A DNA stretch of 64,000 bases, from contig NZ_AP022608.1 of the NCBI RefSeq assembly GCF_010728925.1, forward strand, positions 186,001 to 250,000. Direction: 5' to 3'. The notes beneath the pieces are model-generated. The model had not been told where the DNA came from. It ran no database searches and saw only the letters and a program-made list of their open reading frames with translations. Of this stretch, positions 10,971 to 20,753 are shown piece after piece. Source of the stretch: Mycolicibacterium gadium (lineage in GTDB: Bacteria; Actinomycetota; Actinomycetes; Mycobacteriales; Mycobacteriaceae). The position numbers and the translations under genes are program-made. Position 1 is the stretch's first letter. Each line of letters begins with the position of its first letter.

Positions 10971-11144
10971 ATGTTGATACGACGCACCTCACCCTGGATC
11001 CTCGGAACCGCGATGGCCGCAGCCATCGCTCATTCCGCGTACGCCACGCAGATCGCTCAGGCTTTCGTTGACGCCTTCGAACCCGACCTCGACGCATGGG
11101 AGCACATCCCGGTGGGTCATGCCGCCGTGGAGCTGGCCAGTTAG
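10971..11144 (+). CDS. Possible small ORF, 57 residues
   Basis: ATG at 10971 opens a frame MLIRRTSPWILGTAMAAAIA continuing to TAG at 11142-11144. Residues 8-24 are hydrophobic and could be a signal or membrane segment, and the C-terminal half is acidic. There is no good Shine-Dalgarno sequence, so the call rests only on the open frame and the signal-like start. Confidence 0.35.
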   Translation: MLIRRTSPWILGTAMAAAIAHSAYATQIAQAFVDAFEPDLDAWEHIPVGHAAVELAS

Positions 11145-11203
11145 TTACCTACCCGTACTGAGGCTTCGCGCCGCGAAGCCCCAGTACATGCAAGGCAGTT
11201 GAC

Positions 11204-12043
11204 TTACCAGCAGGCTTGCCGACGATCGGCCTGGAACAGGTTGTCAGCGGCGCAGGGCCCGGCATTGGCCGACACCAGCTCGCGAATCTGGTTGTACAGA
11301 TCGACGGTCGCGGTGGTGGCCAATCGCGCCGCGAGATCGAAGTTATTGATCGGCGGGTTGCTGCCCGGGACCTGGATCATGCCGCGCGGGCTGTTCCAGG
11401 CGTCCTTGTTCAACGTGGAGTGGCACTCGACGACACCCGGCGGCGGTCCGCCGGGAGGGCAGCCCCCCAGCAGGTCGTCGTGGTTGGCCAGGACGTCGAA
11501 GTAGCCGGTGTGCAGGCCCGGCGGGAAGGCTGCGGGGTCGCAGGTCGGCATCAGCGGGGGTGGCATCCGGTCCGGCTGGTTGATCGCGATGTTGTCTTCG
11601 ACCCAATTGGAGTGGGAGTAGAAGTCCTGCAGCGCGTGCGCGAGCCCGCCGAACGCGGCGCGGGCGCCTGGACCGTCGACCAGGTCGCTGCCACCGGGGC
11701 CCGCGGGCCGGGCACCGGCCAGGATGATCGGGGTGAAGAAATTCCACGCCTCCTGCGTCATGTTGCAGATCTCGACGGGATTGTTGGCACCGTCGATGTG
11801 GCGGAACTCGTCGGAGAAGAACGCGTCGCTGCCGACCGCACCGGCGCCCGGCGGCGGGCCGACCAGAATTTGGGCGATCGCCGTCTGATCAACCCCGAGG
11901 GGCTGCAGCGCGTCGCGGGTGACGCGCTCATGGTTCTGGATCTGGAAAGCCTGGGCCGGCGGCGCGAGGGCACCGACGACGGCGGTTGCGGCCGCGACGA
12001 CAGCAACCGAGAGACCCAACCGGGACGGGCGGAACGAGAACAT
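11204..12043 (-). CDS. Secreted Het-C-like / zinc-dependent phospholipase C-like protein
   Basis: 279 residues from the ATG at 12043, with GGGGAGGTAATTG upstream. Residues 1-32 are a signal peptide ending ...APPAQA. The motif HALQDFYSHSNWVE is a hallmark of Het-C proteins and related Zn-dependent phospholipase C-like folds, where the His and Asp residues bind metal. FQIQNHERVTRDAL at the mature N-terminus matches the usual HE.IT start of that fold. It is flanked by convergent unrelated genes. Lipase activity is inferred only. Confidence 0.7.
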   Translation of the reverse strand: MFSFRPSRLGLSVAVVAAATAVVGALAPPAQAFQIQNHERVTRDALQPLGVDQTAIAQILVGPPPGAGAVGSDAFFSDEFRHIDGANNPVEICNMTQEAWNFFTPIILAGARPAGPGGSDLVDGPGARAAFGGLAHALQDFYSHSNWVEDNIAINQPDRMPPPLMPTCDPAAFPPGLHTGYFDVLANHDDLLGGCPPGGPPPGVVECHSTLNKDAWNSPRGMIQVPGSNPPINNFDLAARLATTATVDLYNQIRELVSANAGPCAADNLFQADRRQACW

Positions 12044-12175
12044 CAATTACCTCCCCTAGTGCCTGGCAGGTCCGCGCGGACCAGCGATGCTGAATTCTGT
12101 CAGCGTCTGCCAAGGAGCATCTCAGAATTCGCCGGATTTGTGACGCGCAGCACGAACAGGTGGGGCGGATGTTGC

Positions 12176-14098
12176 CTATGTGTCGATGATGTTCTCCGGA
12201 TGCAGCATCTCGGCGTAGCGAAGCTGCTCCGGTATGCCAAAGCCCTCGACCAGTAACTCCGCGTAGGGCCGGAGGTTGCGGCACCGCTCGTTGACGCCGC
12301 GGGTGACGGCTTTGGCGCGCTCGGTCGACAGGAAGCGGTGCTCCATGAACCACGCTCTGTCCTCTTCGATCACCGACAGCGCGTACAGGTCGCACACCAT
12401 GTTCAGGATTTCGCGCGCCTCGTCGTCCTCGCACGAGTCGACGCCCGCCACGAACGCCTCGAGGATGATGCGGTCGATGTGCGCCCGCGCGGCGTGCAAC
12501 ACATGGTCCTGGACGGAGTTGAACGCGTCGAACGCGCTCATCTCCTTGGACTTGCCCTGCAGGCGTCGGGCCACCGTCGCGAGGATGTACTCCTCGCGGT
12601 CCTCGAACATCTTGACCTGGGTGCCGCGGTTGAACAGGCTGCCCTCTTCTTCGTTGTCCTGCCGGGTGTCGAGGATGGTCTGCATGATCGTCTCGGCCGC
12701 AGTGCGTTTGAGCACCCGCTCGCCGGCGAAGTTGGCCGCGAAGCGCACCCATTCGACCGGGCTCATACCCTTGATGTCGTCGGCGTAGGCGGTCAGCAGT
12801 TCTTTGGCGACGAGCTGGGTCAGCACGTGGTTGTCACCCTCGAAGGTGGTGAACACGTCGGTGTCAGCCTTCAGCGCGATCAGCCGGTTCTCGGCGAGAT
12901 AACCTGCGCCGCCGCAGGCTTCACGCGCCTCCTGGATCGCGCGCGTCGCGTGCCAGGTGTTGGCGGCCTTCAATCCCGCCGCCCGCGACTCGAGCTCACG
13001 CTGTTCCTCGGCATCGGGATCGTCGGCTGTCTGCAGCTCATGACATTTGGCGACGAGCTCGTTCTGCGCGAACTGAAGTGCATACGATTTCGCGATCAAC
13101 GGGAACAACCGGCGCTGATGCACCAGGTAATCCATGATCAGCACCTCGCGGTCCGCGCCGGGCGCCTCGAACTGCCTGCGTTCCAACGCATATCGGGTCG
13201 CGATGTCCAGTGCGACCCGTGCGGCCGCCCCCGCACTCCCGCCGACGGTGACGCGGCCGCGTATCAGTGTCCCGAGCATCGTGAAGAACCGCCGGTTGGG
13301 GTTTTCGATCGGCGAGGAATACGTCCCGTCCTCGGCGACATCGGCGTACTTGTTGAGCAGGTTCTCGCGCGGGATGCGGACGTGGTCGAACTGGATGCGT
13401 CCGTTGTCCACGCCGGGCAAGCCGCCCTTGTAGTGGCAGTCACTGGTGGTCACGCCCGGCAGATCGTTGCCGTCGTCGTCGCGGATCGGTACCACGAAAC
13501 AGTGCACCCCGTGCCCCTCCCCGTCGGGAGTGATCAGCTGTGCGAAAACCGCAGCGACACGGGCTGTTTCGGCGGCGCCGCCGATGTAGTCCTTGCGCGA
13601 CGTGCGCGTGGGGGAGTCGATCACGAACTCTTGCGAGGCGGGATCGTAGGTCGCGGTGGTCTCCAGGGCCTGCACGTCGCTGCCGTGACCGGTCTCGGTC
13701 ATCGCGAAACAACCCAGCAGATCAAGGTCGATGATCCGCTGCACGTATGCCTCGTGGTGGCGTTCGGTGCCGAGATTCTCGACGGCACCGCCGAACAGCC
13801 CCCACTGCACACCGGCCTTGACCATCAGCGACAGGTCGGACATGGCGAGCATCTCGATCTGGGTCACCGCCGCGCCGACGTCGCCGTTGCCGCCGTGCTC
13901 CTTCTTGAACCCGTCTTCTGCCGCGCCCTGCGAAGCCATGATCTTCAGCTGTTCGGCCACTTTGGTGCGAGCGATGACGGTGTTCGGTGTGTAATGCGGT
14001 TTGAAGACCTCGCTGGAGAGTTCCTCGCGCATCTGGTTCTTCACATCGCGCCAGCGGCCGTCGAGGGCGTTGCGTAGATGTTCCGCAGTGGTGGTCAT
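12176..14098 (-). CDS. Acyl-CoA dehydrogenase/oxidase family flavoprotein
   Basis: A 640-residue protein, longer than ordinary acyl-CoA dehydrogenases (about 380) and near the length of acyl-CoA oxidases. CFAMTETGHGSDVQ is the FAD-binding middle-domain motif, and RFFTMLGTLIRGRVTVGGSA with ALERRQF begins the C-terminal helical domain. EACGGAGYLAENRL and TFEGDNHVLTQLVAKELL are typical of acyl-CoA oxidases. It most likely introduces the double bond in fatty-acyl-CoA beta-oxidation. It is a single gene preceded by about 100 nt of noncoding DNA. Confidence 0.85.
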   Translation of the reverse strand: MTTTAEHLRNALDGRWRDVKNQMREELSSEVFKPHYTPNTVIARTKVAEQLKIMASQGAAEDGFKKEHGGNGDVGAAVTQIEMLAMSDLSLMVKAGVQWGLFGGAVENLGTERHHEAYVQRIIDLDLLGCFAMTETGHGSDVQALETTATYDPASQEFVIDSPTRTSRKDYIGGAAETARVAAVFAQLITPDGEGHGVHCFVVPIRDDDGNDLPGVTTSDCHYKGGLPGVDNGRIQFDHVRIPRENLLNKYADVAEDGTYSSPIENPNRRFFTMLGTLIRGRVTVGGSAGAAARVALDIATRYALERRQFEAPGADREVLIMDYLVHQRRLFPLIAKSYALQFAQNELVAKCHELQTADDPDAEEQRELESRAAGLKAANTWHATRAIQEAREACGGAGYLAENRLIALKADTDVFTTFEGDNHVLTQLVAKELLTAYADDIKGMSPVEWVRFAANFAGERVLKRTAAETIMQTILDTRQDNEEEGSLFNRGTQVKMFEDREEYILATVARRLQGKSKEMSAFDAFNSVQDHVLHAARAHIDRIILEAFVAGVDSCEDDEAREILNMVCDLYALSVIEEDRAWFMEHRFLSTERAKAVTRGVNERCRNLRPYAELLVEGFGIPEQLRYAEMLHPENIIDT

Positions 14099-14199
14099 AA
14101 CTCGACCGTAGCCTTTTGAAGGCCCGGCGAAACTGTGATGTGGAAAACCTAGGCAAACCTTGCTAGACCAGCCGAAACCGGTCGCGTTAAATCGACCTC

Positions 14200-14913
14200 A
14201 TGTCCGCACCGACCGGCGCTCCGCACTTGTCATCACACCGACACGCCGATGTGACTGGGGGCTGGCTGCGCGCGGCGACGTTCGGGGCGATGGACGGCCT
14301 TGTCAGCAACACCGCCCTGATCGCGGGTGTCGCCGCAGCGGCCAGCGCGCACACCGTCGTGATCAGCGGCGTGGCCGGGCTGTTGGCCGGCGCATTCTCG
14401 ATGGCGCTGGGCGAGTACACCTCGGTGGCGACGGCCAACGAGCAGATCGAGTCCGAGGTCCTGGTCGAGCGACGGGCGTTCGAAAAGCACCCGCAGGCCG
14501 AAAAGGCCGAGTTGGTGGCGATGCTGATGGACATGGGGATGACCCGCGAAACCGCGAGCAAGGCCGCCGAGGAGGTTCACCGCGACGAGAACGTCGCCCT
14601 GAACTTTCATCTCGTGCAGGAACTCGGCGTCGATCCGCGTGAGAAGCCGTCGCCCTGGGTGGCCGCCGGCTCGTCGTTCGTGATGTTTGCGATCGGTGCG
14701 ATCATCCCGCTGATCCCGTACCTGCTCGGAGTCGAATCGCTATGGCCGGGGCTGTTGTGCGGCGGCATCGGGCTGCTCGTCGCCGGTGGGCTGGCGTCGC
14801 GCTTCACCAAGAGGCCGCTGTGGTTTGGGGCGTTGCGGCAACTTGCATTCGGCGCTGTCGCGATCGCCGCCACCTACGCCGTGGGAAGCCTCGTCGGTAC
14901 AGTCATCGCGTGA
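14200..14913 (+). CDS. VIT1/CCC1 family iron/manganese transporter
   Basis: 237 residues. GGWLRAATFGAMDGLVSNTALIAGVA is the first membrane helix with the Asp of this family. SMALGEYTSVATANEQIE and the Glu-rich cytoplasmic segment (residues about 75-150) hold the metal-binding region. Three further helices follow at the C-terminus. Relatives export or store Fe2+ or Mn2+. The stop overlaps the next start by 1 nt (TGATG), so the lipoprotein downstream is probably co-translated. Confidence 0.9.
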   Translation: MSAPTGAPHLSSHRHADVTGGWLRAATFGAMDGLVSNTALIAGVAAAASAHTVVISGVAGLLAGAFSMALGEYTSVATANEQIESEVLVERRAFEKHPQAEKAELVAMLMDMGMTRETASKAAEEVHRDENVALNFHLVQELGVDPREKPSPWVAAGSSFVMFAIGAIIPLIPYLLGVESLWPGLLCGGIGLLVAGGLASRFTKRPLWFGALRQLAFGAVAIAATYAVGSLVGTVIA

Positions 14914-16019
14914 TGCGACTGCGGTGCAGCCTGATGGCGGCCGCCTTGCTACTTTCCGCCTGCAGCACCGCATCGGTGTCGTCGACCGGCTTGGAGTACC
15001 TCGGGCAGATCAACTTCCCGACCAGCTACGTCTTCGATGACACGACGGTCGGGGGACTGTCGGCGATCACCTACGACCCCGGCCGTCAGGTGTACTACAT
15101 CATCAGCGACGACCGCTCGGCGAAGAACCCGGCAAGGTTCTACACCGTCGGAATCACGTTGAGCGACAACAGATTGGTTGGTATCGAGTGGCTCGATACC
15201 ACCTCGTTGCTGGACCGGTCCGGCGCACCGTTTCCGCCGCTGTCGCCGGACGCCATGCCTCCGGTGATCCCGCCGGACCCCGAGGGCATCGCGTTCGACG
15301 AGCGCCGCCAACAGCTGTACTGGTCCAGCGAGGGCGAGCGGATCGTCGAGGATCCCGACCGGCCGCTGCTATTGGATCCTTGGGTTCGCGTTGCAGGACT
15401 CGACGGCGCATTCCGCAGCCAGTTCGCACTGCCTCCCGGGCTATCGATGTCCAAGCAGGAGACGGGACCCCGGAGGAACGCGGGCTTCGAAGGTCTGACG
15501 TTGACACCGAGTGGCAACTTCCTCGTCGCGGGAATGGAAGACCCGGGTCTCAACGACGGCGCCCCGCCGAGCGCCGGCACCGGTGCCCTCACCCGCGTCA
15601 CCCGATTCGACGTCGCGACGGGCACCGCCACCGCGCAGTACGCCTACCCGCTCGACCCGATCACCGCGCCGAACGGCGACGCGAACGGACTGTCGGATCT
15701 CGTGGCGCTCGACGACGACAATTTCCTGGTGATCGAACGCTCGCACGGCACCCACAATGTCGCACGCATCTACCGGGCGGGCACCGCGGGCGCCGACAAC
15801 ATCCTGGACCGGCCCTCACTCGCGGATGCGCCGCCGAGCGCGATGACCAAGAGTCTGGTGGCCGATCTGTCGACGATTCCCCAGGTGCAGAACCTGGACA
15901 ACGTCGAGGGAATCACGTTGGGTCCCAAGCTGTCGGACGGCAGGCAGGTCCTTGTGCTCGTCGCCGACGACAATTTCTCGGATGACCAGATGACGCAGTT
16001 CTACGCGTTCGCGCTATGA
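14913..16019 (+). CDS. Lipoprotein, esterase-like activity of phytase domain
   Basis: 368 residues. The lipobox LLLSAC gives a lipidated Cys at about residue 15. LSAITYDPGRQVYYIISDDRSAKNPARFYTV and PEGIAFDERRQQLYWSSEGE are features of the phytase-esterase-like beta-propeller domain (PF13449). NVEGITLGPKLSDGRQVLVLVADDNFS closes the propeller. Some family members hydrolyse phosphate esters; the substrate here is unknown. It overlaps the stop of the convergent MFS gene. Confidence 0.8.
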   Translation: MRLRCSLMAAALLLSACSTASVSSTGLEYLGQINFPTSYVFDDTTVGGLSAITYDPGRQVYYIISDDRSAKNPARFYTVGITLSDNRLVGIEWLDTTSLLDRSGAPFPPLSPDAMPPVIPPDPEGIAFDERRQQLYWSSEGERIVEDPDRPLLLDPWVRVAGLDGAFRSQFALPPGLSMSKQETGPRRNAGFEGLTLTPSGNFLVAGMEDPGLNDGAPPSAGTGALTRVTRFDVATGTATAQYAYPLDPITAPNGDANGLSDLVALDDDNFLVIERSHGTHNVARIYRAGTAGADNILDRPSLADAPPSAMTKSLVADLSTIPQVQNLDNVEGITLGPKLSDGRQVLVLVADDNFSDDQMTQFYAFAL

Positions 16020-17219
16020 GTCGCTGCCGACGGAGATCGCGGTCGCCTCGCTGAGTTCGTCCAGGTCCTCATCGGCATCGATGCCGCGCAGATGCGACCG
16101 GCTGAGCGCCAGCACCCCGGCCGCCAGCAGCACCGCCGCCGCCCCGACCCAGTAGGGAGCATGGACGTTGACGCGTTCGCCGAGCACGCCTGCCAGCCAG
16201 GGCGCCATCGCGGCACCGGAGAACCGCACGAAGCTGTAAGCCGCTGAAGCGACGCCTCTTTCGACCGGTGCCGCCGTCATCACGGTCTCGGTGATCAGCG
16301 TGTTGTTGATGCCGATGAAAAGGCCGGCCACCACGACGCAGGTCGCCAGCACAGCTTTGTTCTCGGTGGCGACGGCCATCGCCGCCAGAGTGGCGGTCAT
16401 GGCCAAGAGATTCACGAGCAGCGTCGGCACGGTCCCGAAGCGGCGCTGCAGCCGCGGCGCGACGACCACCGACGTGAACGCCAGCGCCACACCCCAACCG
16501 AAGAAGATCAGACCGATCTCGTGCGCGCTCATGTCGAGCGGAAACGGGGTGAAGGCCAGCAGCGTGAAGAAGCTGAAGTTGTACAGCAGCGCGGTGATAG
16601 CGACGCCGAGCAGACCGCGGTGGCGCAGCGCACGGAACGGGTCGGCCAATGTCGTCGCTCGTTCGGCCGGAGGTGTGGACGGCAGCAGCAATGCCGTGAC
16701 GACGACGGCGAACGCCATCAACGCCGACACCCCGAAGAACGGTCCGCGCCACGAGATCGACCCGAGCACCCCGCCGACCAGCGGGCCGACCGCGATGCCG
16801 ACACCCAGCGCCGCCTCGTACAGGATGATCGCCTGCGCCACCGAACCGCGCGCGGAGTTGACGATCGTCGCCAACGCCGTCGCGATGAACAGCGCGTTAC
16901 CCAGGCCCCAAAGTGCCCGCCAGCCGACGATTTCGGTCACGGTTTCCGACATGCCGGCCAGGCCGGCGCCCGCGATGATCACCACGAGTCCAAGCAGCAG
17001 AGTGCGTTTGGGGCCGATGCGGCTCGCCACGACGCCGGTGATGAGCATCGCGACGCCCATCACCGCCATATAACTGGTGAACAACAACGACACCTGCGAC
17101 GGCGACGCGTTCAGGTTGTCGGCGATCGGCTTGAGGATCGGGTCGACCAGACCGATACCCATGAACGCGACGACGGACGCGAAGGCAACGGCCCAAACAG
17201 CTTTGGGTTGACGCCACAT
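16014..17219 (-). CDS. MFS drug-type efflux transporter
   Basis: 401 residues with 12 predicted helices. FMGIGLVDPILKPIADNL is the usual first helix of drug:H+ antiporters. VASRIGPKRTLLLG, between helices 2 and 3, is motif A of the family. It lies downstream of a marR gene on the same strand with 68 nt between, where a 16-bp hairpin sits. The substrate is unknown. Confidence 0.88.
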   Translation of the reverse strand: MWRQPKAVWAVAFASVVAFMGIGLVDPILKPIADNLNASPSQVSLLFTSYMAVMGVAMLITGVVASRIGPKRTLLLGLVVIIAGAGLAGMSETVTEIVGWRALWGLGNALFIATALATIVNSARGSVAQAIILYEAALGVGIAVGPLVGGVLGSISWRGPFFGVSALMAFAVVVTALLLPSTPPAERATTLADPFRALRHRGLLGVAITALLYNFSFFTLLAFTPFPLDMSAHEIGLIFFGWGVALAFTSVVVAPRLQRRFGTVPTLLVNLLAMTATLAAMAVATENKAVLATCVVVAGLFIGINNTLITETVMTAAPVERGVASAAYSFVRFSGAAMAPWLAGVLGERVNVHAPYWVGAAAVLLAAGVLALSRSHLRGIDADEDLDELSEATAISVGSDS

Positions 17220-17232
17220 ACTTTCCTATCTT

Positions 17233-17285
17233 GCGATTTCGGTGCGCTCACGATCGCTCAGCGACGGCTAGCGCACCGAAATCGC
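17233..17285. repeat. Perfect 16-bp inverted repeat between marR and the MFS gene
   Basis: GCGATTTCGGTGCGCT (17233-17248) and AGCGCACCGAAATCGC (17270-17285) pair without mismatch around a 21-nt loop. There is no T-run, so it may be a factor-assisted terminator, an attenuator between marR and the MFS gene, or a dispersed intergenic dyad. Confidence 0.7.
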
Positions 17286-17287
17286 TG

Positions 17288-17725
17288 TCATTTGGCGGCG
17301 GTGGGGGAGGCCGCGTCCGCAAGCAATCCGCGCAACACGCGGACCGCCTCGCTGAGCGCCTGCCGATCCGAGGCGTCCAGACGCTCCAGGTACGGCTCGA
17401 TGGCGGCCTCGCGGTCGACGCGCACCTGCCTCAGCGTCTCGACTCCCTTGGACGTGATCTGGACCAGCACGGCCCGCGCATCGTCGGGGTCGACGGTGCG
17501 TGACACGTAACCCCCGTCTTCGAGCCTGCGCACCTGGGTCGTCATCGTCGGCTGCGAGCAGTGATCCAGCACCGCGAGATCCGATATCCGGGTCGGCCCC
17601 TGGTCTTCGATCGTCGACAGCAGCCGCGCCTGCGCGAAGGGCAGGGGTAGCCGGGCGCGCTGAGTGGCCAGTCGGTTGATCCGGGCGACCACATGCAGCA
17701 GGTCGGCGCCGAGGGTCTGAGTCAT
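17288..17725 (-). CDS. MarR family transcriptional regulator (Rv2327-like)
   Basis: 145 residues from the ATG at 17725 ([20 protein letters not shown]). [46 protein letters not shown] is the winged helix with the DPDDAR wing characteristic of MarR. It lies between the MFS gene downstream and the divergent ECF transporter, and could regulate either. An upstream in-frame start at 17761 is less likely. Confidence 0.88.
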   Translation of the reverse strand: MTQTLGADLLHVVARINRLATQRARLPLPFAQARLLSTIEDQGPTRISDLAVLDHCSQPTMTTQVRRLEDGGYVSRTVDPDDARAVLVQITSKGVETLRQVRVDREAAIEPYLERLDASDRQALSEAVRVLRGLLADAASPTAAK

Positions 17726-17834
17726 GACCGCGATATTACATAGCCTTGCTATGCAGCCCAAACGGACGGCAGACCCATTGCTGGTCGCAGCACGGCAACG
17801 ACCGTTCTTAAAAACCGCCTGGCAGAATCGTGCA

Positions 17835-19883
17835 ATGGCCGTGACCGGGGATTCGGGCGTGACTCGCCGTTCCGGCGCGCTGAGCCCGGGTGAACTGGCT
17901 CAGGCGTCGGTGATCGCGGCGCTGTCCGCGGCCATCGCGATCATCGCCGTCGTCGTGCCATTCGCCGCGGGCCTGTCGTTGCTCGGCACCGTCCCGTTGG
18001 GCCTGCTGGCTTACCGCTTTCGGCTGCGCGTGCTGCTCACCGCCACCGTGGCGGGTGCGATCATCGCGTTTCTGATCGCCGGTATGGGCGGGTTCATGAC
18101 CGTCGTCAACTGCGCCTACATCGGCGGACTCGCCGGCATTGTCAAGCGCCGCGGCCGCGGGACGATCACCGTCTTCCTCTGTTCACTGGTCGCCGGCGCG
18201 ATCTCCGGCGTGGTGGTGGTGACGGCGCTCACGATTCTGGTACGGCTGCGCCACCTGATCTTCGAATCGGTCACCGCCAACGTCGACGGATTGGCCGCGA
18301 TCATCGCGCGCATCCCCGACATGGAGGGTTTGGCCGAGCAGCTCAAGCGCGATTTCGCCACCGCGCTGGACTACTGGCCGCTGCTCTTCTTCGCATCGTC
18401 GGTGTGGTCGGTCGTCTTCGTCACACTCATCGGGTGGTGGGCGCTGTCGCGGGTGATGGCCCGACTGGTCGCCATTCCCGACGTGCACAAGCTCGAATCT
18501 TCGACCGACACCGGAACCATCGCTCCCGTGCCGACACAATTGCGGGACGTCCGCTTCCGGTATCCGAACGCCGACCACGACGCGCTCGGTCCGGTTTCGT
18601 TGAACGTCGAACCCGGTGAGCACCTCGCGATCACCGGCGCGAACGGTTCGGGCAAGACCACGTTGATGCTGCTGCTGGCCGGCCGCGAACCCACATCGGG
18701 CCGCATCGACCGGCCCGGCGGCGTCGGGCTCGGCCGGCTCGGCGGTACGGCGGTGATCATGCAGCACCCCGAGAGTCAGGTGCTCGGTACCCGGGTCGCC
18801 GACGACGTGGTGTGGGGTCTGCCGCCGGGGACGACCACGGACATCCCCAAGCTGCTCGGCGAGGTCGGGCTGGACGGGCTCGCCGAGCGCGACACGGGCG
18901 GTCTGTCGGGCGGCGAGCTGCAGCGGCTCGCGGTCGCTGGGGCGCTGGCCCGTGAACCGTCGCTGCTGATCGCCGACGAAGTGACCAGCATGGTCGACCA
19001 GGAGGGCCGGGGCGCGCTGATGTCGGTGCTGTCCGGGCTGACGAAGCACCACGACATGTCGCTGGTGCACATCACCCACTACAACGACGAGGCGGATGCC
19101 GCCGATCGCGCCGTCAATCTGACCGGCAACGGTGGCGCCGCGGACAACACCGACATGGTGGAGACCGCCTCGGCGCCGGTGGCCACCGTCACCGGCCACC
19201 ACCACGCCGACAAGCCGGTGCTCGAACTCCGTGGGGTCAACCACGAATACGGCAGCGGAACGCCTTGGGCCGCAATGGCGCTGCGCGACATCACCTTCAC
19301 CGTCAACGAGGGCGACGGGTTGTTGATCCACGGACTCAACGGATCCGGAAAGTCGACGTTGGCCTGGATCATGGCGGGACTCACCGTCCCGACCGGCGGC
19401 AGCTGCCTGCTCGACGGTGCGCCGGTGTCCGATCAGGTTGGCGCCGTTGCCATCTCCTTCCAGGCGGCCCGCCTGCAGCTGATGCGCGGCCGGGTGGATC
19501 TCGAGATCGCCTCCGCGGCCGGGTTCTCGCCGCGTGACCGCAAGCGGGTGAGCGAGGCGCTGGCCACCGTCGGCCTGGACAAGGCGCTGGCGAAGCGGCG
19601 CATCGACCAACTGAGCGGCGGTCAGATGCGCCGCGTGGTGCTGGCCGGACTGCTGGCGCGCCAGCCCCGTGCGCTCATCCTCGACGAGCCCCTCGCCGGG
19701 CTGGATGCGGCGAGTCAGCGTGGGCTGCTACGGCTCCTGGGTGAGCTGCGACGCAACTTCGGGCTGACCATCGTCATCATCTCCCACGACTTCTCGGGTC
19801 TCGAGGACGTGTGCCCACGCACCCTGCATCTGCGCAACGGGGTGCTGGCGGCGACACCGACGGTGGCGGGAGACAGATCGTGA
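17835..19883 (+). CDS. ECF-type transporter: membrane component fused to two ATPase domains (Rv2326c-like)
   Basis: 682 residues from the ATG at 17835. Residues about 20-210 hold five or six membrane helices resembling a DUF2232-type substrate-binding component. Two ABC ATPase domains follow: the first has Walker [10 protein letters not shown] and signature [10 protein letters not shown], the second GLNGSGKST and [13 protein letters not shown] with Walker [11 protein letters not shown]. In the first, Walker B reads LLIADEVTS. The S and both A components of an energy-coupling factor transporter are thus in one chain. The T component follows with a GTGA overlap. The substrate is probably a vitamin or metal; not determinable here. 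Confidence 0.88.
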   Translation: MAVTGDSGVTRRSGALSPGELAQASVIAALSAAIAIIAVVVPFAAGLSLLGTVPLGLLAYRFRLRVLLTATVAGAIIAFLIAGMGGFMTVVNCAYIGGLAGIVKRRGRGTITVFLCSLVAGAISGVVVVTALTILVRLRHLIFESVTANVDGLAAIIARIPDMEGLAEQLKRDFATALDYWPLLFFASSVWSVVFVTLIGWWALSRVMARLVAIPDVHKLESSTDTGTIAPVPTQLRDVRFRYPNADHDALGPVSLNVEPGEHLAITGANGSGKTTLMLLLAGREPTSGRIDRPGGVGLGRLGGTAVIMQHPESQVLGTRVADDVVWGLPPGTTTDIPKLLGEVGLDGLAERDTGGLSGGELQRLAVAGALAREPSLLIADEVTSMVDQEGRGALMSVLSGLTKHHDMSLVHITHYNDEADAADRAVNLTGNGGAADNTDMVETASAPVATVTGHHHADKPVLELRGVNHEYGSGTPWAAMALRDITFTVNEGDGLLIHGLNGSGKSTLAWIMAGLTVPTGGSCLLDGAPVSDQVGAVAISFQAARLQLMRGRVDLEIASAAGFSPRDRKRVSEALATVGLDKALAKRRIDQLSGGQMRRVVLAGLLARQPRALILDEPLAGLDAASQRGLLRLLGELRRNFGLTIVIISHDFSGLEDVCPRTLHLRNGVLAATPTVAGDRS

Positions 19884-20728
19884 CCGCACCGACCGCGAAC
19901 AAAAGGCAGCGCAGGCCGGTGGTGCTGCTGCGCCCCGTGCCGGGTAACAGCGCCATCCATCGGCTGTGGGCCGGAACGAAACTGCTCATGGTGGCGGCCA
20001 TCGGCATCCTGATGACCTTCTATCCGGGGTGGGTTCCGATCGGTGCGGTTGCCGTGCTGGTGCTCATCGCCGCGCGAACCGCGCGGATACCCCGCGGCGT
20101 GCTGCCGTCCATCCCGGGCTGGCTCTGGATTTTGTTGTTCTTCGGCGGTCTCACAGCGACTTTCGCGGGTGGAAGCCCCGTGATCGACGTCGGTTCGGTC
20201 GAGGTCGGGCTCGGCGGGCTGTTCAACTTCCTGCGGATCACGGCACTGTCGATCGTTCTGCTCGGGCTGGGCGCCATGGTGTCGTGGACGACCAATGTCG
20301 CCGAAATCGCCCCCGCCGTAGCCAAATTGGGCCGGCCGCTTAAGGTGCTGCGCATACCGGTCGATGAGTGGGCGGTGGCGCTGGCGTTGGCGCTACGCGC
20401 ATTTCCGATGCTGATCGACGAATTCCGCGTCCTCTATGCGGCGCGCAGGCTGCGACCCAAAGAGCGGGCGGCCACCAGGCGAGGACGCTTCCGCGCCGCG
20501 ATGCTCGAGCTTGTCGACCTGCTCGCAGCGGCAGTCACCGTCGCACTGCGGCGGGCTGACGAGATGGGCGACGCGATCACCGCCCGCGGCGGCGTCGGGC
20601 AGATCTCGGCGGCGCCGTCGGGTCCGAAGGCGATCGACTGGTGGGCGTTCCTGATCGTCGGGCTGGTGTGCGCGACGGCGCTCGTGCTGGAGTTGACGAT
20701 TCTGGGCACCAGCGCCGTCACGAGGTGA
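19880..20728 (+). CDS. ECF transporter T component (EcfT, Rv2325c-like)
   Basis: 282 residues from the GTG at 19880, overlapping the preceding stop by 4 nt. It is a CbiQ-type membrane protein: helices near the start ([19 protein letters not shown]), then [28 protein letters not shown] and the coupling motif [11 protein letters not shown] second Ala-Arg motif (ITARGGVG) lies near the C-terminus. It couples the two ATPase domains of the upstream fusion to the substrate-binding domain. Confidence 0.88.
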   Translation: MTAPTANKRQRRPVVLLRPVPGNSAIHRLWAGTKLLMVAAIGILMTFYPGWVPIGAVAVLVLIAARTARIPRGVLPSIPGWLWILLFFGGLTATFAGGSPVIDVGSVEVGLGGLFNFLRITALSIVLLGLGAMVSWTTNVAEIAPAVAKLGRPLKVLRIPVDEWAVALALALRAFPMLIDEFRVLYAARRLRPKERAATRRGRFRAAMLELVDLLAAAVTVALRRADEMGDAITARGGVGQISAAPSGPKAIDWWAFLIVGLVCATALVLELTILGTSAVTR

Positions 20729-20753
20729 GTTCGGCCGCTATTACGGTGGTGGC

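Noticed and set aside
12338..14077. 579-codon plus-strand frame opposite the acyl-CoA oxidase-like gene
   Set aside because: Antisense shadow caused by codon bias; no recognisable protein.
18183..19610. 475-codon minus-strand frame opposite the ECF fusion
   Set aside because: Shadow of a gene with clear Walker and signature motifs.
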